A stretch of DNA of 64,000 nt from Nitrososphaerota archaeon. Lineage in GTDB: Archaea > Thermoproteota > Nitrososphaeria > Nitrososphaerales > Gagatemarchaeaceae. The notes beneath the pieces were generated by a model. It worked only from the letters and a program-made list of their open reading frames with translations. It was not told the DNA's origin and ran no database searches. The stretch lies in the NCBI GenBank assembly GCA_029785375.1, contig JAFLZV010000005.1:12239-76238 (forward strand), read 5' to 3'. The position numbers and the translations under genes were made by a program. Position 1 is the stretch's first letter. Each line of letters opens with the position of its first letter. This document shows, in pieces, positions 47,264 through 57,030 of this stretch.

Positions 47264-47641
47264 CAGGTCCTGACGCTGGTCGGAGTTCAGGAGCGAGGGA
47301 CGCGCCCCTGGTTTCCTTATCATAGATCCACCCAGCGGAAGGGCGCAACCCGACCAATGGAGGGTGTTTCCTGAGGGGCTTCTGCCTGGGTCCCACTGCG
47401 CCTGGTCCCCCCCGCCCTGCCTCGTCTTGAAGAACCCCGCGCCTCCCCAGTGGCGCCGTGACATCCTCACACGAGTGAAGCCGTGGGCTTCCAGCGGCAG
47501 GTTCCTGCTGGCCAGCATGGTCCGTGTCGCGTATAGTTCCTGCTTCCTCGACCTGGCTTGCGCGCCCGTCGTCGGGACGGGCAGAGGCCCTCTCTCCACA
47601 GGCTTGAGCCGGGGGATGCCCTGTCCTACGTGGAGATCCAT
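47135..47641 (-). CDS. Hypothetical ORF with coding-like GC3, possibly a remnant
   Basis: MDLHVGQGIPRLKPVERGPL...GFTRVRMSRRHWGGAGFFKTRQGG; mostly G/C third positions, but its end overlaps the GNAT gene by about 129 bp. Confidence 0.35.
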   Translation of the reverse strand: MDLHVGQGIPRLKPVERGPLPVPTTGAQARSRKQELYATRTMLASRNLPLEAHGFTRVRMSRRHWGGAGFFKTRQGGGDQAQWDPGRSPSGNTLHWSGCALPLGGSMIRKPGARPSLLNSDQRQDLLDALVKENLAGDHHHHAVHIHRTQHPEPFRHFGEAGPGEPMR

Positions 47642-48180
47642 GTCCCCTAAGGGCGGCGGCTGGGTTCAAGCGCCGACGCGATCCATCCCGGGGCTGAAGC
47701 ACCCGGGCCTTCTCACGCTGTTCGATTAGAGATGACGGGACTGGAGCTGAACCCAGGTCCTCCTCGTCGACGTTCGCCCGAGGGGACGGGCCCTTCAACA
47801 GCTAGAATCCGCATCGGCCCACGACGTCATACAGAGCCGTTGAACTGTCCCAGCGGGTCCGCGCGCGACGGCTCATGGGTCTCCGAGCTCTGAATCTGGA
47901 AACATAGAGACCGCCAATGCCGGCGTGGTGGAGGCACGCGTAGTCAGGAGCACATGGGTAGCAGCGTCGACCCGGCATCGCCAACGGGTTTGGCACGGGC
48001 TTCCTTTCGAAGGCCGGGTCGGAGATCTGCGGGAGGCCCATGGTCCGGCAGCAATCTCGGCTGGTCCGTCGAGGCCATAGGAGGACACGGGCAAGGCAAC
48101 CCCTGCCAGTGAGCTCGGCGCAGGCATAGCCGCTGTCTGGGAAACGACATATCTACCGCGAATCAGGTCCAGGCGGAGCG

Positions 48181-49416
48181 ATGAAGATAGACGGGCTGGA
48201 TAAGACAGAGTCGGCCATTGACGGCCACGCTAGAGATATGCAGGACTTCTTCGTGGACATGCTCAGGATAAATGCGGTCAACCCGCGGATGGGTGGCCCT
48301 GGTGAAAGGGAGAGGGCCTGGTTCCTGGAGAAGTTCCTGAGGGAGAACGGTTTCGCCGTGGACCGCGTCGATGTAAAGGACGAAGGAGCGCCTGGAGGTG
48401 TCAGGCCAAGCATCTCGGCGAAGATAGAAGGGGAAGACACCGGCCGCAATCTGTGGTATATCTCGCACATGGACACCGTCCCCGAGGGGACCAGGGACCT
48501 CTGGAAGACGGACCCGTTCGAGCCGGTGATTAAAGACGGCAAAGTGTACGCCAGAGGCGCAGAGGACAACGGACAGTCCCTGGTCGCCTCCCTCTTTGCG
48601 CTGCTCGCCCTCAAGGAGACGTGCGCCGAACTGCCATTCAATGTGGGCGTCTGGTTCGTGGCTGACGAGGAGTTCGGCAGTGACTATGGGGTCAAGGCGC
48701 TACTCGGGAAGGAGCTGTTCAGTAAGACCGACCTGGTGGTAGTCCCCGACGCCGGGACGCCTAGGGGTACGGACATAGAGATAGCAGAGAAGGGGCTGCT
48801 GTGGATGAAGCTGACAACCGAGGGGAAGCAGGTCCACGCGAGTCTCCCGAAGAAGGGGCTCAATGCGCACAGGGTGGGGATGGAACTCGCCCTGGAGTTG
48901 GACAGGCTGCTCAACAGGAAGTACGCCAAGAGGGACAGGCTGTATGACTATCCTGTTTCTTCCTTCGAGCCCACGAAGATCGAGCCCAACGTGGGGAACA
49001 TCAACACGATCCCAGGGGAAGACGTGTTCTACTTCGACTGCAGGGTCCTCCCTGAATACGACCTCGGCTCCGTTGTGCGCGACGTGAAGGCCGCTGCCAG
49101 GAAGGTAGGGAGGAAGCACCGGACGAAGATCAAGTTCGAGGAGGTGCAGAAGGAGCCCGCGGGACCGGCGACCGGCAGGGACAGCGACGTCGCCGTCCTT
49201 TTGAAGAGGGCGGTATCTGCCGTGACCGGGGTCAAGCCGAGGTTCACTGGGATAGGCGGGCAGACGGTAGGGAATCTCTTCAGGAAGGACGGGATACCTA
49301 CTGTAGTGTGGAGCACCATCGACGAAGTACCCCATGAGCCCAATGAATATTCGAAGCTCGCCAACCTCGTCAACGACGCGAAGGTCTTCGCGTCAGTCCC
49401 ACTGCTTGCCGTATAG
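48181..49416 (+). CDS. M20/ArgE-DapE-CPG2 family metallopeptidase
   Basis: LWYISHMDTVPEGTRDLWKTDPFEP, YARGAEDNGQSLVA, VADEEFGSDYG. Confidence 0.92.
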   Translation: MKIDGLDKTESAIDGHARDMQDFFVDMLRINAVNPRMGGPGERERAWFLEKFLRENGFAVDRVDVKDEGAPGGVRPSISAKIEGEDTGRNLWYISHMDTVPEGTRDLWKTDPFEPVIKDGKVYARGAEDNGQSLVASLFALLALKETCAELPFNVGVWFVADEEFGSDYGVKALLGKELFSKTDLVVVPDAGTPRGTDIEIAEKGLLWMKLTTEGKQVHASLPKKGLNAHRVGMELALELDRLLNRKYAKRDRLYDYPVSSFEPTKIEPNVGNINTIPGEDVFYFDCRVLPEYDLGSVVRDVKAAARKVGRKHRTKIKFEEVQKEPAGPATGRDSDVAVLLKRAVSAVTGVKPRFTGIGGQTVGNLFRKDGIPTVVWSTIDEVPHEPNEYSKLANLVNDAKVFASVPLLAV

Positions 49417-49419
49417 CCC

Positions 49420-49890
49420 CGAAGCTTCGGTCCGGCGTGGACGCAGCTGGCCCCCAGAGCGTCGAGGATCACCGCTACGTCTAAGCCCTCCTGCAGCATC
49501 GCACCTACTGCAGGCCCGGTGTATCCGAGGCTGGCTAGCGTCATCAGGGCAAAGCGCCCCGCCGATCCCGAAGTAGATGCTCTGCTTGGCGACTCGGAGC
49601 ATCCTCTGCCCTGTGCCCACGCCGTCCCCTACTTTGGTCACGTCGTCGACCAGGAAGACCACGTCCGCCGCCTCGGCGGAGTTCCCGGTACCATGGGCCC
49701 CCATGGCCACGCCAACCGTCGCCGTCGCACGGGCGGGTGCGTCGTTTATCCCATCCCCCACCATCGCCGAAGGGCCGTACTCGTCCGTCAGCCTCCTCAC
49801 CTCTTGCACCTTCTGCTCCGGGAGGAGTTCCGCCTAGACCCTCTCTATCCCTGCCTCCCTGCCTATGTCGGAGGCGTGGGACAGTTGGCC
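49420..49890 (-). pseudogene. Heavy-metal P1B-type ATPase C-terminal remnant (amber codon and frameshift)
   Basis: GREAGIERV*AELLPEQKVQEVRRLTDEYGPSAMVGDGINDAPARATATVGVAMGAHGTGNSAEAADVVFLVDDVTKVGDG...RVAKQSIYFGIGG then frameshift to MTLASLGYTGPAVGAMLQEGLDVAVILDAL. Confidence 0.88.
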
Positions 49891-49930
49891 GTTCCCCACG
49901 CCTACACCTTCGTCATACTATCTGGTCATA

Positions 49931-50572
49931 ATGCTCGTCGCCCTTGTCCTGCTGAGGGTCTCGAGAAGAGTCTTGGCGAGCCACAGGGGGTCGGCTTTCA
50001 GCATCTCCAGGACCTATGTCTACACCGCGGTGTATGTACTCATAGGCGCGGGTTTCTCCGGGCTTTCCTTCGCCGGGGGCGTCCCGTACCTCCTCGCGCT
50101 CCCGGAGGCGGCCGCAGCCGCCGCGGCCGCGGTCGGCTCTTACCTTTACTCGGACAAGAGGATCGTCTTCTGGAAGGAAGGGGAGGTGCTCTACTTCCGT
50201 GGCGGGGTCATCATCTATCCGGTCTACCTGACAGCACTAGTAGCCAGGCTTGCCCTTGACCTAGCGATCCTAGGGCCGTCCGCATTCAGCCTCTCGTCCG
50301 CCCCCCTGTCCGGGGCCGCACTATGCTCCACCATGGCTACAGACGTGCTGCTGACGTTCGGCGTGGGCCTACTCCTGGGACGGGGGGCAAGGCTGGCGGT
50401 CCGCCATGGGAGGATCTCCGGGGGGAAGAGCAAGCGCAGGTTGCCCGGCCCACCGCGTGAGAGGAGAACGCCGGCCACTTTGTGGATGAAATCAGGGAGC
50501 GCGAGCCGGGTCGAGCCCCGCTCAACGCTCTGTGCCCTATCACTTAGCTCGATGATAGGTAGCTCCAGGTGA
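49931..50572 (+). CDS. Polytopic membrane protein (DUF1453/CcdC-like)
   Basis: Hydrophobic segments, LRVSRRVLASHRGSAFSISRTYVYTAVYVLIGAGF...; ORF opens at 49865. Confidence 0.55.
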   Translation: MLVALVLLRVSRRVLASHRGSAFSISRTYVYTAVYVLIGAGFSGLSFAGGVPYLLALPEAAAAAAAAVGSYLYSDKRIVFWKEGEVLYFRGGVIIYPVYLTALVARLALDLAILGPSAFSLSSAPLSGAALCSTMATDVLLTFGVGLLLGRGARLAVRHGRISGGKSKRRLPGPPRERRTPATLWMKSGSASRVEPRSTLCALSLSSMIGSSR

Positions 50573-50750
50573 CGACGCCGACGAGCATCACCAGCGAACC
50601 GGCGAAGCCAGTGATCAGGGCCCCAGCCATGTCAGAGCTCAACCCGAAGGTCTCGATGAACGAGATCACCGGGGCCCTGACGAGCCAGGCGAAGAAGCCC
50701 AGGGCGTAACCTACGAGCCAGAATGCCAGCAGGATGAGTTTTCTACCCAT
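50544..50750 (-). CDS. Small two-TM protein
   Basis: MGRKLILLAFWLVGYALGFFAWLVRAPVISFIETFGLSSDMAGALITGFAGSLVMLVGVVTWSYLSSS. Confidence 0.55.
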   Translation of the reverse strand: MGRKLILLAFWLVGYALGFFAWLVRAPVISFIETFGLSSDMAGALITGFAGSLVMLVGVVTWSYLSSS

Positions 50751-50829
50751 GCTGTTTCGACAAATGGTAGAGGCCCTGATTCGGTAAATCGGGCGGGGAC
50801 AGGATTCCTTTACGGCTTGGTTGAATAGT

Positions 50830-50964
50830 TTACAGCAGGACCCCGAGGGCTGACAGGGCGTAGACGGTCAGGAAGCTGCTCGCCCCTCCCAGGAGCACCA
50901 GAAGCACCCCCTCGACGAGGACCCTCTTCTCTTGCCTGTACTCGTCATTGACGCAGACGGTCAA
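50830..50964 (-). CDS. Possible 44-aa single-TM microprotein
   Basis: Manual translation (TTG start) MTVCVNDEYRQEKRVLVEGVLLVLLGGASSFLTVYALSALGVLL*; not in ORF track. Confidence 0.3.
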   Translation of the reverse strand: MTVCVNDEYRQEKRVLVEGVLLVLLGGASSFLTVYALSALGVLL

Positions 50965-51419
50965 CAGACCGCCGAACAACGACCCTGGTTGTGGAGGCAA
51001 GCAGAGCTCCCAACGGCGCTTCAGGCTAGTTAACGGTTGCGGAGGGGGGGTCCATAGCGGTGGCGAGGGGACCCCAAGCAGGGGACCCCCAGGGGGCTCG
51101 TCTTTGCCCGACTTCTACGTGCCCGATGTTATGCAGGCACTAGCTCTTGGCATAGACCATGACCCAAGCCTCGTCGTCGTGGCTGCAGAGGTCCCATTGA
51201 AATGAGGGCGACACCTGGGTCAACCGCGTTCCATCCTCGCATCCTTTCATGTCCTGAGCCCGGCTTGGATATCGTGTTCTAGTGGAAGCGGGCCCGAAGG
51301 AGCCGGACCGCGTTCAGGGCCCTGAGCCCCTCGCCGTTGTCGTCAACGGGGTGGACGGATTCTTCGATTGCGCGTTTCCGCGCCAGGTCCCCTGCGACGG
51401 TGCAGCGAAGATGATTTTC

Positions 51420-52415
51420 TCATGCCGGTTCCCACTCTCCGATTCGCTTCAGCACGGTCAGAGCTCTGAGGGTAATCATCTTGCTGGGCTTTCCGACCTC
51501 CTCCAGGGAGAAGGGGACGGCCGCCTGCTTCGGGTGACTCTTGTTCCAGAGCCCCTGCGGGCTCTCGGGGTCAGGGTTGACAGCATCCAGTATCCACCTG
51601 CCGTCAGACCTGCGTTTCTTCCTCAGCAGGGAAAGCGCGTAGCCCATCCTCCTGTCATCGGTGTAGCCGAGTGCGGTCAGGAAGTCTAGTCCTACGAGCA
51701 TGTCGTAGTAGTAGTGCGCCGGGTAGTGGAACCGATGCCACGGCTCGTAGCGTTCACCCTGGACGTGCAGCTCCCGCTGCAGGAAGAATTCGGCCCCCTT
51801 CCCGACGGCATCCTCCATCCTCCTTGTCCACTTCTGTCGCGGGTAGACCGCGAACGCACTGAGGGGCTCCCAGGAGTCCAGGTTGCGCCCCCGTCCGCCT
51901 TCCCCGTAGTTGAAGCACGACCATCCTCCGAGCGAAGCCTGGCTTTTCACGAACCACTCGAAGGCGCCCTTCACCTTGGGATGGTCTGAGTAGCCGAACT
52001 TAACCAGCGCTCTCGCGGTGTTTCCGGTGGTGCAGAGGTGGCCGTGTTTCGCGCCCCCCGTCCCGGAACCAACGAAGCCGCCGTCCTTCGCCGCGAACCG
52101 GTCTATCCACAACTGGCACGCTTTCTCGATCCTCGGGTCGGCCTTCGTAACCCCCAGGTCTGAGAGTACCAAGAGCATCCAGTTTGTGGACATGTACTTC
52201 GGATAATAGAGGCTCTGTTCACCCTCCCAGTGGCCCTTCGGTTTCTGCTCCTCAAGTATCGCCTTGGCCCAACCGAGCTCAGGGATCGCGGCCCGGGCGG
52301 CCTCGACCTCAGGGTCACCCTCTGGCCTTCCAAGCAGCTCGCTGAGGGCGAGATACCGCACCGACGGCTGGTTCTCCTCAAGGAGCCAACCAATCACGGA
52401 GCCGGGAGGGGTCAT
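51420..52415 (-). CDS. Terpene-cyclase/prenyltransferase-type alpha-alpha toroid repeat protein
   Basis: Repeats such as KDGGFVGSGTGG..CTTGNTARALVKFGY, SLGGWSCFNYGEGG. Confidence 0.65.
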   Translation of the reverse strand: MTPPGSVIGWLLEENQPSVRYLALSELLGRPEGDPEVEAARAAIPELGWAKAILEEQKPKGHWEGEQSLYYPKYMSTNWMLLVLSDLGVTKADPRIEKACQLWIDRFAAKDGGFVGSGTGGAKHGHLCTTGNTARALVKFGYSDHPKVKGAFEWFVKSQASLGGWSCFNYGEGGRGRNLDSWEPLSAFAVYPRQKWTRRMEDAVGKGAEFFLQRELHVQGERYEPWHRFHYPAHYYYDMLVGLDFLTALGYTDDRRMGYALSLLRKKRRSDGRWILDAVNPDPESPQGLWNKSHPKQAAVPFSLEEVGKPSKMITLRALTVLKRIGEWEPA

Positions 52416-52452
52416 ACATTCACGCGCCCAGGGCCGCCCTGATATCGGCTCC

Positions 52453-53154
52453 CTATGCGAGGGCGACGAGGTCGCGGACAGTCTCCTCAGGTTTCGTTAT
52501 CATGGGCCAGTGCCCCGCCTCGATTAGCTTGTACGGCCCTTCAAGCTTCCCCCACTTCCCTGCGACAATCTCCTCCACCGGGTCCCCCGCGAGGGTGCAG
52601 AAGATGTACGCCTCTTTGACCGAGTCGTATCCCTTGGACAAGGTGATCGGGTCTTTGGCGAGCTTTATCGGCCAGGGGGTGGCCATGGACATCATCCACC
52701 GCCGCTCTTCCCCGACGACATCCTTACCTATCGTGTCGACAATCTCTTCTGAGAGTCGGACGCCCAACGAATCTGGGGTGAGGGACGGAAACTCCTTCGA
52801 CGGGTCGAAGCCGCCCTGGGGGTCTCTGGTCCGTTCGGGCCTGAACGCGTCAAGGTAAATCACCTTAGACACCCTGTCAGTGGCCTTGTCTGCGACGGCC
52901 GCGGCCACCTTGCCGGCGAAGCTGTGCCCCACGAGTATGAAGTCATCCAACTCGTTGTACCTTACCACGTTGAGGACATCATGTATAGCCGTCTCCATGC
53001 CGACATCTTTGGACATCAGGTGGACCCTCTCCCCCATACCCGTGAGCGTCACCGGGTAGGCCTCGTGGCCTTCCTTCTCAAGGAGCGGCACCACGCGCTT
53101 CCACGCCCACGCACCTAGCCAGGCGCCTGGGATGAGGACGAACCTAGACATCAT
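52453..53154 (-). CDS. Alpha/beta hydrolase
   Basis: FVLIPGAWLGAWAWKRVVPLLEKEGHEAYPVTLTGMGER, FILVGHSFAGKVA, IEAGHWPMITKP. Confidence 0.85.
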   Translation of the reverse strand: MMSRFVLIPGAWLGAWAWKRVVPLLEKEGHEAYPVTLTGMGERVHLMSKDVGMETAIHDVLNVVRYNELDDFILVGHSFAGKVAAAVADKATDRVSKVIYLDAFRPERTRDPQGGFDPSKEFPSLTPDSLGVRLSEEIVDTIGKDVVGEERRWMMSMATPWPIKLAKDPITLSKGYDSVKEAYIFCTLAGDPVEEIVAGKWGKLEGPYKLIEAGHWPMITKPEETVRDLVALA

Positions 53155-53252
53155 GCGAGCCCCTGCCTCGGCATACATAAACCTCCTGAGGTTTCGGGCC
53201 GCCACCGACGGGGAGGGCTCCGAGAAACTGGTCTGGCCCACCAAAGGAGCCA

Positions 53253-54491
53253 TTGACGACGTCCGCCGACCCGCGGACAGCCACGCCCGGACCACTGACG
53301 AGTCTGGCAGAGGGCTTCGTGTCGACTGGAGGAGACCAGAGGAGCGTTGATATACCCGACGCAAGTTCAGAACTCGGCAAGGCTCCCACCTTGCCAAGAA
53401 GTTTTCTCAAGAAACTCGACACGGCCCAGGGCGTTTTCACATTCAGGGACTTCATACTCCTCCCGGGGAGGAGCGAAGTCGAGCCAGGGGACATCGACCT
53501 CTCGACGAGGATTACCAGGAACATCAAGCTGAGGGTCCCCCTGGTCTCGTCCCCCATGGACACCGTCACGGAGTGGAAGCTCGCCCTCGAGATGGCCAAG
53601 CTCGGAGGGGCCGGGGCGATACACAGGAACATGCCAGTCGAGAGGCAGGTGGAGCAGGCGAGGAAGGTGAAGGCGGCCAAGGCAGAGGCGGTGAGCACCG
53701 ACGAGAAGGGGAGGCCTTTAGTCGGGGCTTCGGTGTCACCTCTCGACGCAGAGAGGTGCAAAGCCCTGGACAGAGTGGTCGACTTCCTGGTAGCCGACGT
53801 CGCCCATTTCCACACTTCCAAGGTCATGGAAGCCGCAAGGAGGGTGATTCCTGACCTGTCTGCAGATTTCATCGCAGGCAACATAGGGACTAGCAAGGCG
53901 GCCTCAGACATAGTCGACGAGCTCCCCAGGGTGGACGGGTTCAGGGCGGGCATCGGCTCGGGTTCAATATGCATCACATCCGAAGTCACGAGGGTGGGGG
54001 CGCCGACCCTGTTCGCGGTCGCCCAGGTAGCCACCGCGATGGAGGAGAAGGGGCTTGACATACCTATCGTAGCCGATGGAGGGATCAGGGGACCCGGGGA
54101 CGCTGCCCTGAGCTTTGCCGCAGGTGCGTCGGTGGCGATGCTCGGCTCCGCGCTCGCCGGGACGGCGGAGTCCCCGAGCCCGCGAGTCACAAAGAAGGGG
54201 AGGGCGTACAAAGTCCATAGAGGGATGGCGAGCGCGGCGGCTAGGAGGGTGAGGTTCGCCGTCGACAGGTACAGCGTCCCTGCGAAAGGCCTGGACGAGG
54301 GGGTGGAGGCCTACGTCCCCTACGTCGGAAGAGCCTCCGGGGTCGTGGAGAGGATGGAGAACGGGCTCAGGGCAGCCTTCGGCTATGCTGGCGCCAAGAG
54401 CGTGCATGATATGTGGACGAAGGCGACTTTTGGTTCGGTGAGCGCGGTCGGAGCCACGGAGCTCGGGGCGCACTCCGTCGAGGAGATATGA
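53253..54491 (+). CDS. guaB: IMP dehydrogenase/GMP reductase family, CBS-less
   Basis: FTFRDFILLPGRSEV, PLVSSPMDTVTEWKLALEMAKLGGAGAIHRN, GIGSGSICITSEV, PIVADGGIRGPGD; no CBS pair in the insertion region. Confidence 0.88.
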   Translation: MTTSADPRTATPGPLTSLAEGFVSTGGDQRSVDIPDASSELGKAPTLPRSFLKKLDTAQGVFTFRDFILLPGRSEVEPGDIDLSTRITRNIKLRVPLVSSPMDTVTEWKLALEMAKLGGAGAIHRNMPVERQVEQARKVKAAKAEAVSTDEKGRPLVGASVSPLDAERCKALDRVVDFLVADVAHFHTSKVMEAARRVIPDLSADFIAGNIGTSKAASDIVDELPRVDGFRAGIGSGSICITSEVTRVGAPTLFAVAQVATAMEEKGLDIPIVADGGIRGPGDAALSFAAGASVAMLGSALAGTAESPSPRVTKKGRAYKVHRGMASAAARRVRFAVDRYSVPAKGLDEGVEAYVPYVGRASGVVERMENGLRAAFGYAGAKSVHDMWTKATFGSVSAVGATELGAHSVEEI

Positions 54492-56035
54492 TGGAGCCGG
54501 ACCTCGCAGGAGGGATAGCGGTCCTCGACTTCGGGGGGCAGTACGCTCATCTGATCTGCCGCAGGGTGAGGCGGCTGGGGGTTTACGCAGCCCTGCTCCC
54601 GCACAGCACCCCTCTGGAGGAACTGGAGAAGAGGAAGGTGGCAGGGCTCATCCTTTCTGGAGGGCCTTCCAGCGTCTACGCGCCAGGCGCGCCCGCGGGG
54701 GATCCGGGGATCTTCGGCGGGGAGCTCCCCGTCCTGGGTATCTGCTATGGCTACCAGCTCATGGTGAAAGCCCACGGTGGGGAGGTGGCAAGGGCTGGGC
54801 GGAGGGAGTACGGCAGGACCAGGGTCAGGATAGCTGACAGCGGTGGGCTGTTCGAGGGCGTGGAGGGCGGGTCGCTGGAGGCCTGGATGAGCCACTCAGA
54901 CTCAGCCACCAAGATTCCGCAGGCGATGGAAGTCCTGGCGTCCTCAGACGGTTCGCCCTACGCAGCTGTCAAGCTCTCCGGGCAGCGGCAGTACGGCGTC
55001 CAGTTCCACCCGGAGGTCTCTCATACAGAGAACGGCGAGACCATCTTAGCAAACTTCGTCCTGAAGGTCTGCGGGGCCGAGCGCAGATGGAGCATGCAGG
55101 GGTTCCTCCGGCGTTCGGTCGAGGAGCTGTCAAAGCTCGACGGGAGGGTCCTGTGCGCGGTCTCTGGCGGAGTCGATTCTTCAGTCGCGGCCGTGCTCCT
55201 GTCGAAGGCGGTCGGAGAGCGGCTCAGGTGCGTATTCATAGACACCGGGCTCCTCAGGGCAGGAGAGAGGGAGGAGGTAGAGGCGACCCTCGGCAGGGAC
55301 CTCGGTCTCAGCGTGGCCGTCGTCGAAGCTGCAGAAAGGTTCATGGGCGCCCTGAAGGGGGTGGCTGACCCCGAAGAGAAGAGGAGGGCGACAGGGAAGG
55401 TGTTCGCAGGTGTCTTCGAGGAGTTCGCTGGGAGGGAGGGGCCATTCGAGCACCTTGCCCAGGGGACACTGTACCCCGACGTCATAGAGAGCGGTAGGTC
55501 TTCGGGCCCCGCCGCGGTAATCAAGACGCATCACAACGTCGGCGGGCTCCCACCAGGTCTGTCGATGCATGTGGTAGAGCCGCTCCGGGAGCTATACAAA
55601 GACGAGGTCAGGGAGCTAGGGGGACTGCTCGGCCTCCCCAAGGCAGCCCTGAAAAGGCATCCGTTCCCCGGACCAGGGCTGGCGGTCAGGGTGCTGGGCG
55701 AGGTCACCACGGAGAAGCTCGCTGCCTGCAGAGAGGCGAGCAGGATCGTCGAGGAGGTGCTAGAAGAGGCTGGGGCATACTCGCAGGCTTGGCAGGCTTT
55801 CGCCTACGTGGGGGACGACAGGGTCACTGGTGTCCTTGGGGACGAGAGGAGATACGGGTTCCAGGTCGTGGTGAAGGTGGTCGAGTCGGTCGACGGGATG
55901 ACCGCGGACTGGAGCAGGCTCGACCCGGCGACGATGGAAAAGATTTCGAGCAGGATAACCAATGAGGTGCGAGGTGCCGTCGCCGTGGCTTACAACCTCT
56001 CGTCCAAACCCCCTGCCACGATCGAACCACAGTGA
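54488..56035 (+). CDS. guaA: GMP synthase (glutamine-hydrolysing), single chain
   Basis: GATase LGICYGYQLM, FHPEVSHTENG; ATP-PPase AVSGGVDSSVAAVLL; ATGA overlap with guaB. Confidence 0.96.
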   Translation: MMEPDLAGGIAVLDFGGQYAHLICRRVRRLGVYAALLPHSTPLEELEKRKVAGLILSGGPSSVYAPGAPAGDPGIFGGELPVLGICYGYQLMVKAHGGEVARAGRREYGRTRVRIADSGGLFEGVEGGSLEAWMSHSDSATKIPQAMEVLASSDGSPYAAVKLSGQRQYGVQFHPEVSHTENGETILANFVLKVCGAERRWSMQGFLRRSVEELSKLDGRVLCAVSGGVDSSVAAVLLSKAVGERLRCVFIDTGLLRAGEREEVEATLGRDLGLSVAVVEAAERFMGALKGVADPEEKRRATGKVFAGVFEEFAGREGPFEHLAQGTLYPDVIESGRSSGPAAVIKTHHNVGGLPPGLSMHVVEPLRELYKDEVRELGGLLGLPKAALKRHPFPGPGLAVRVLGEVTTEKLAACREASRIVEEVLEEAGAYSQAWQAFAYVGDDRVTGVLGDERRYGFQVVVKVVESVDGMTADWSRLDPATMEKISSRITNEVRGAVAVAYNLSSKPPATIEPQ

Positions 56036-57027
56036 AGACCATGACCCGGCCGGGCCCAAGGAAGGAGCTTGCGGAACTTCACGTCCACCTCGGAGGGTCG
56101 GTGGATCCGGCCGTGATGTGGGAGATCGCCCACGCCCAGGGGATCAGGCTCCCTACCAAGGACTACTGGAAGTTCGTTGACATGGTCACCGTGGACGGGG
56201 CCAGGGGAAAGACCTTCGAAGAGTACCTCGCGCTGTTCCATTGGACTGAGCTCATCCAGTCGAGCCCTCTCGCCATCGAGAGGTCCGTGTATCAGACCAT
56301 CGCCGGGGCGTACAGGAAGAACAACATCACCCTCCTCGAACTCCGCTTCAACCCAATGAAGAGGAACAGGGGAGGGGAGCAGGACCTGGACCAGATCATG
56401 ATGGCAGCCGTGAGGGGACTGGACAGGGCGTCTCTTGAGTACCCTGTCAGGACAGGGCTCATCGTATGCTTGGACAGGACGTTCGACCGGAAGCTGAACG
56501 AAATACTGGTTGACAAGGCCGTACTCTTCTCCAACAGGGGGGTGGTTGGGATCGACATAGCAGGGCCCGCCGCCCGGGGGTTCAGATATGCTGACTACGA
56601 TGCGACATACAGGCGGGCGAGGAGGGAGGGGCTCGGACTCACGGTACATGCTGGGGAGGACGAGGGGCCGGAATCAGTCCGCGAGGTCCTCGAGCGCCTT
56701 GAGCCGGACAGGATCGGCCACGGGGTGAGGGCGACGGAAGACGAAGAGACCATAGATATGTTGGTGGAGAGGGGCACAATCCTAGAGGTCTGTCCCACTT
56801 CGAACCTGAACACGGGGGTCCTGAAGGGGATAGCAGAGCTGAAGGGGGTATTCGCGGCCCTGAAAGCCCATGGGGTCAAGTACACAATCAACACGGACGG
56901 GCCGGAGATGCTGAAGACCAACATCCGCGGCGAGGTGGACTTCCTGGTCAGGAACGGCATCATCACCGCGGCTGAGGCTCAGCAGGCGAACAGGACCGCC
57001 TTCCAGGCGTCTTTCGTCAAGGGCTGA
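56032..57027 (+). CDS. Adenosine deaminase family
   Basis: AELHVHLGGSVDP, LTVHAGEDEGPES, RIGHGVRA, CPTSNLNTG, INTDGPEML. Confidence 0.9.
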   Translation: MKTMTRPGPRKELAELHVHLGGSVDPAVMWEIAHAQGIRLPTKDYWKFVDMVTVDGARGKTFEEYLALFHWTELIQSSPLAIERSVYQTIAGAYRKNNITLLELRFNPMKRNRGGEQDLDQIMMAAVRGLDRASLEYPVRTGLIVCLDRTFDRKLNEILVDKAVLFSNRGVVGIDIAGPAARGFRYADYDATYRRARREGLGLTVHAGEDEGPESVREVLERLEPDRIGHGVRATEDEETIDMLVERGTILEVCPTSNLNTGVLKGIAELKGVFAALKAHGVKYTINTDGPEMLKTNIRGEVDFLVRNGIITAAEAQQANRTAFQASFVKG

Positions 57028-57030
57028 ACG

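Noticed and set aside
50948-51205. 85-aa plus ORF ending PDFYVPDVMQALALGIDHDPSLVVVAAEVPLK
   Set aside because: Only the last 30 residues look protein-like and no family is recognised; could be a tiny remnant but not supportable.
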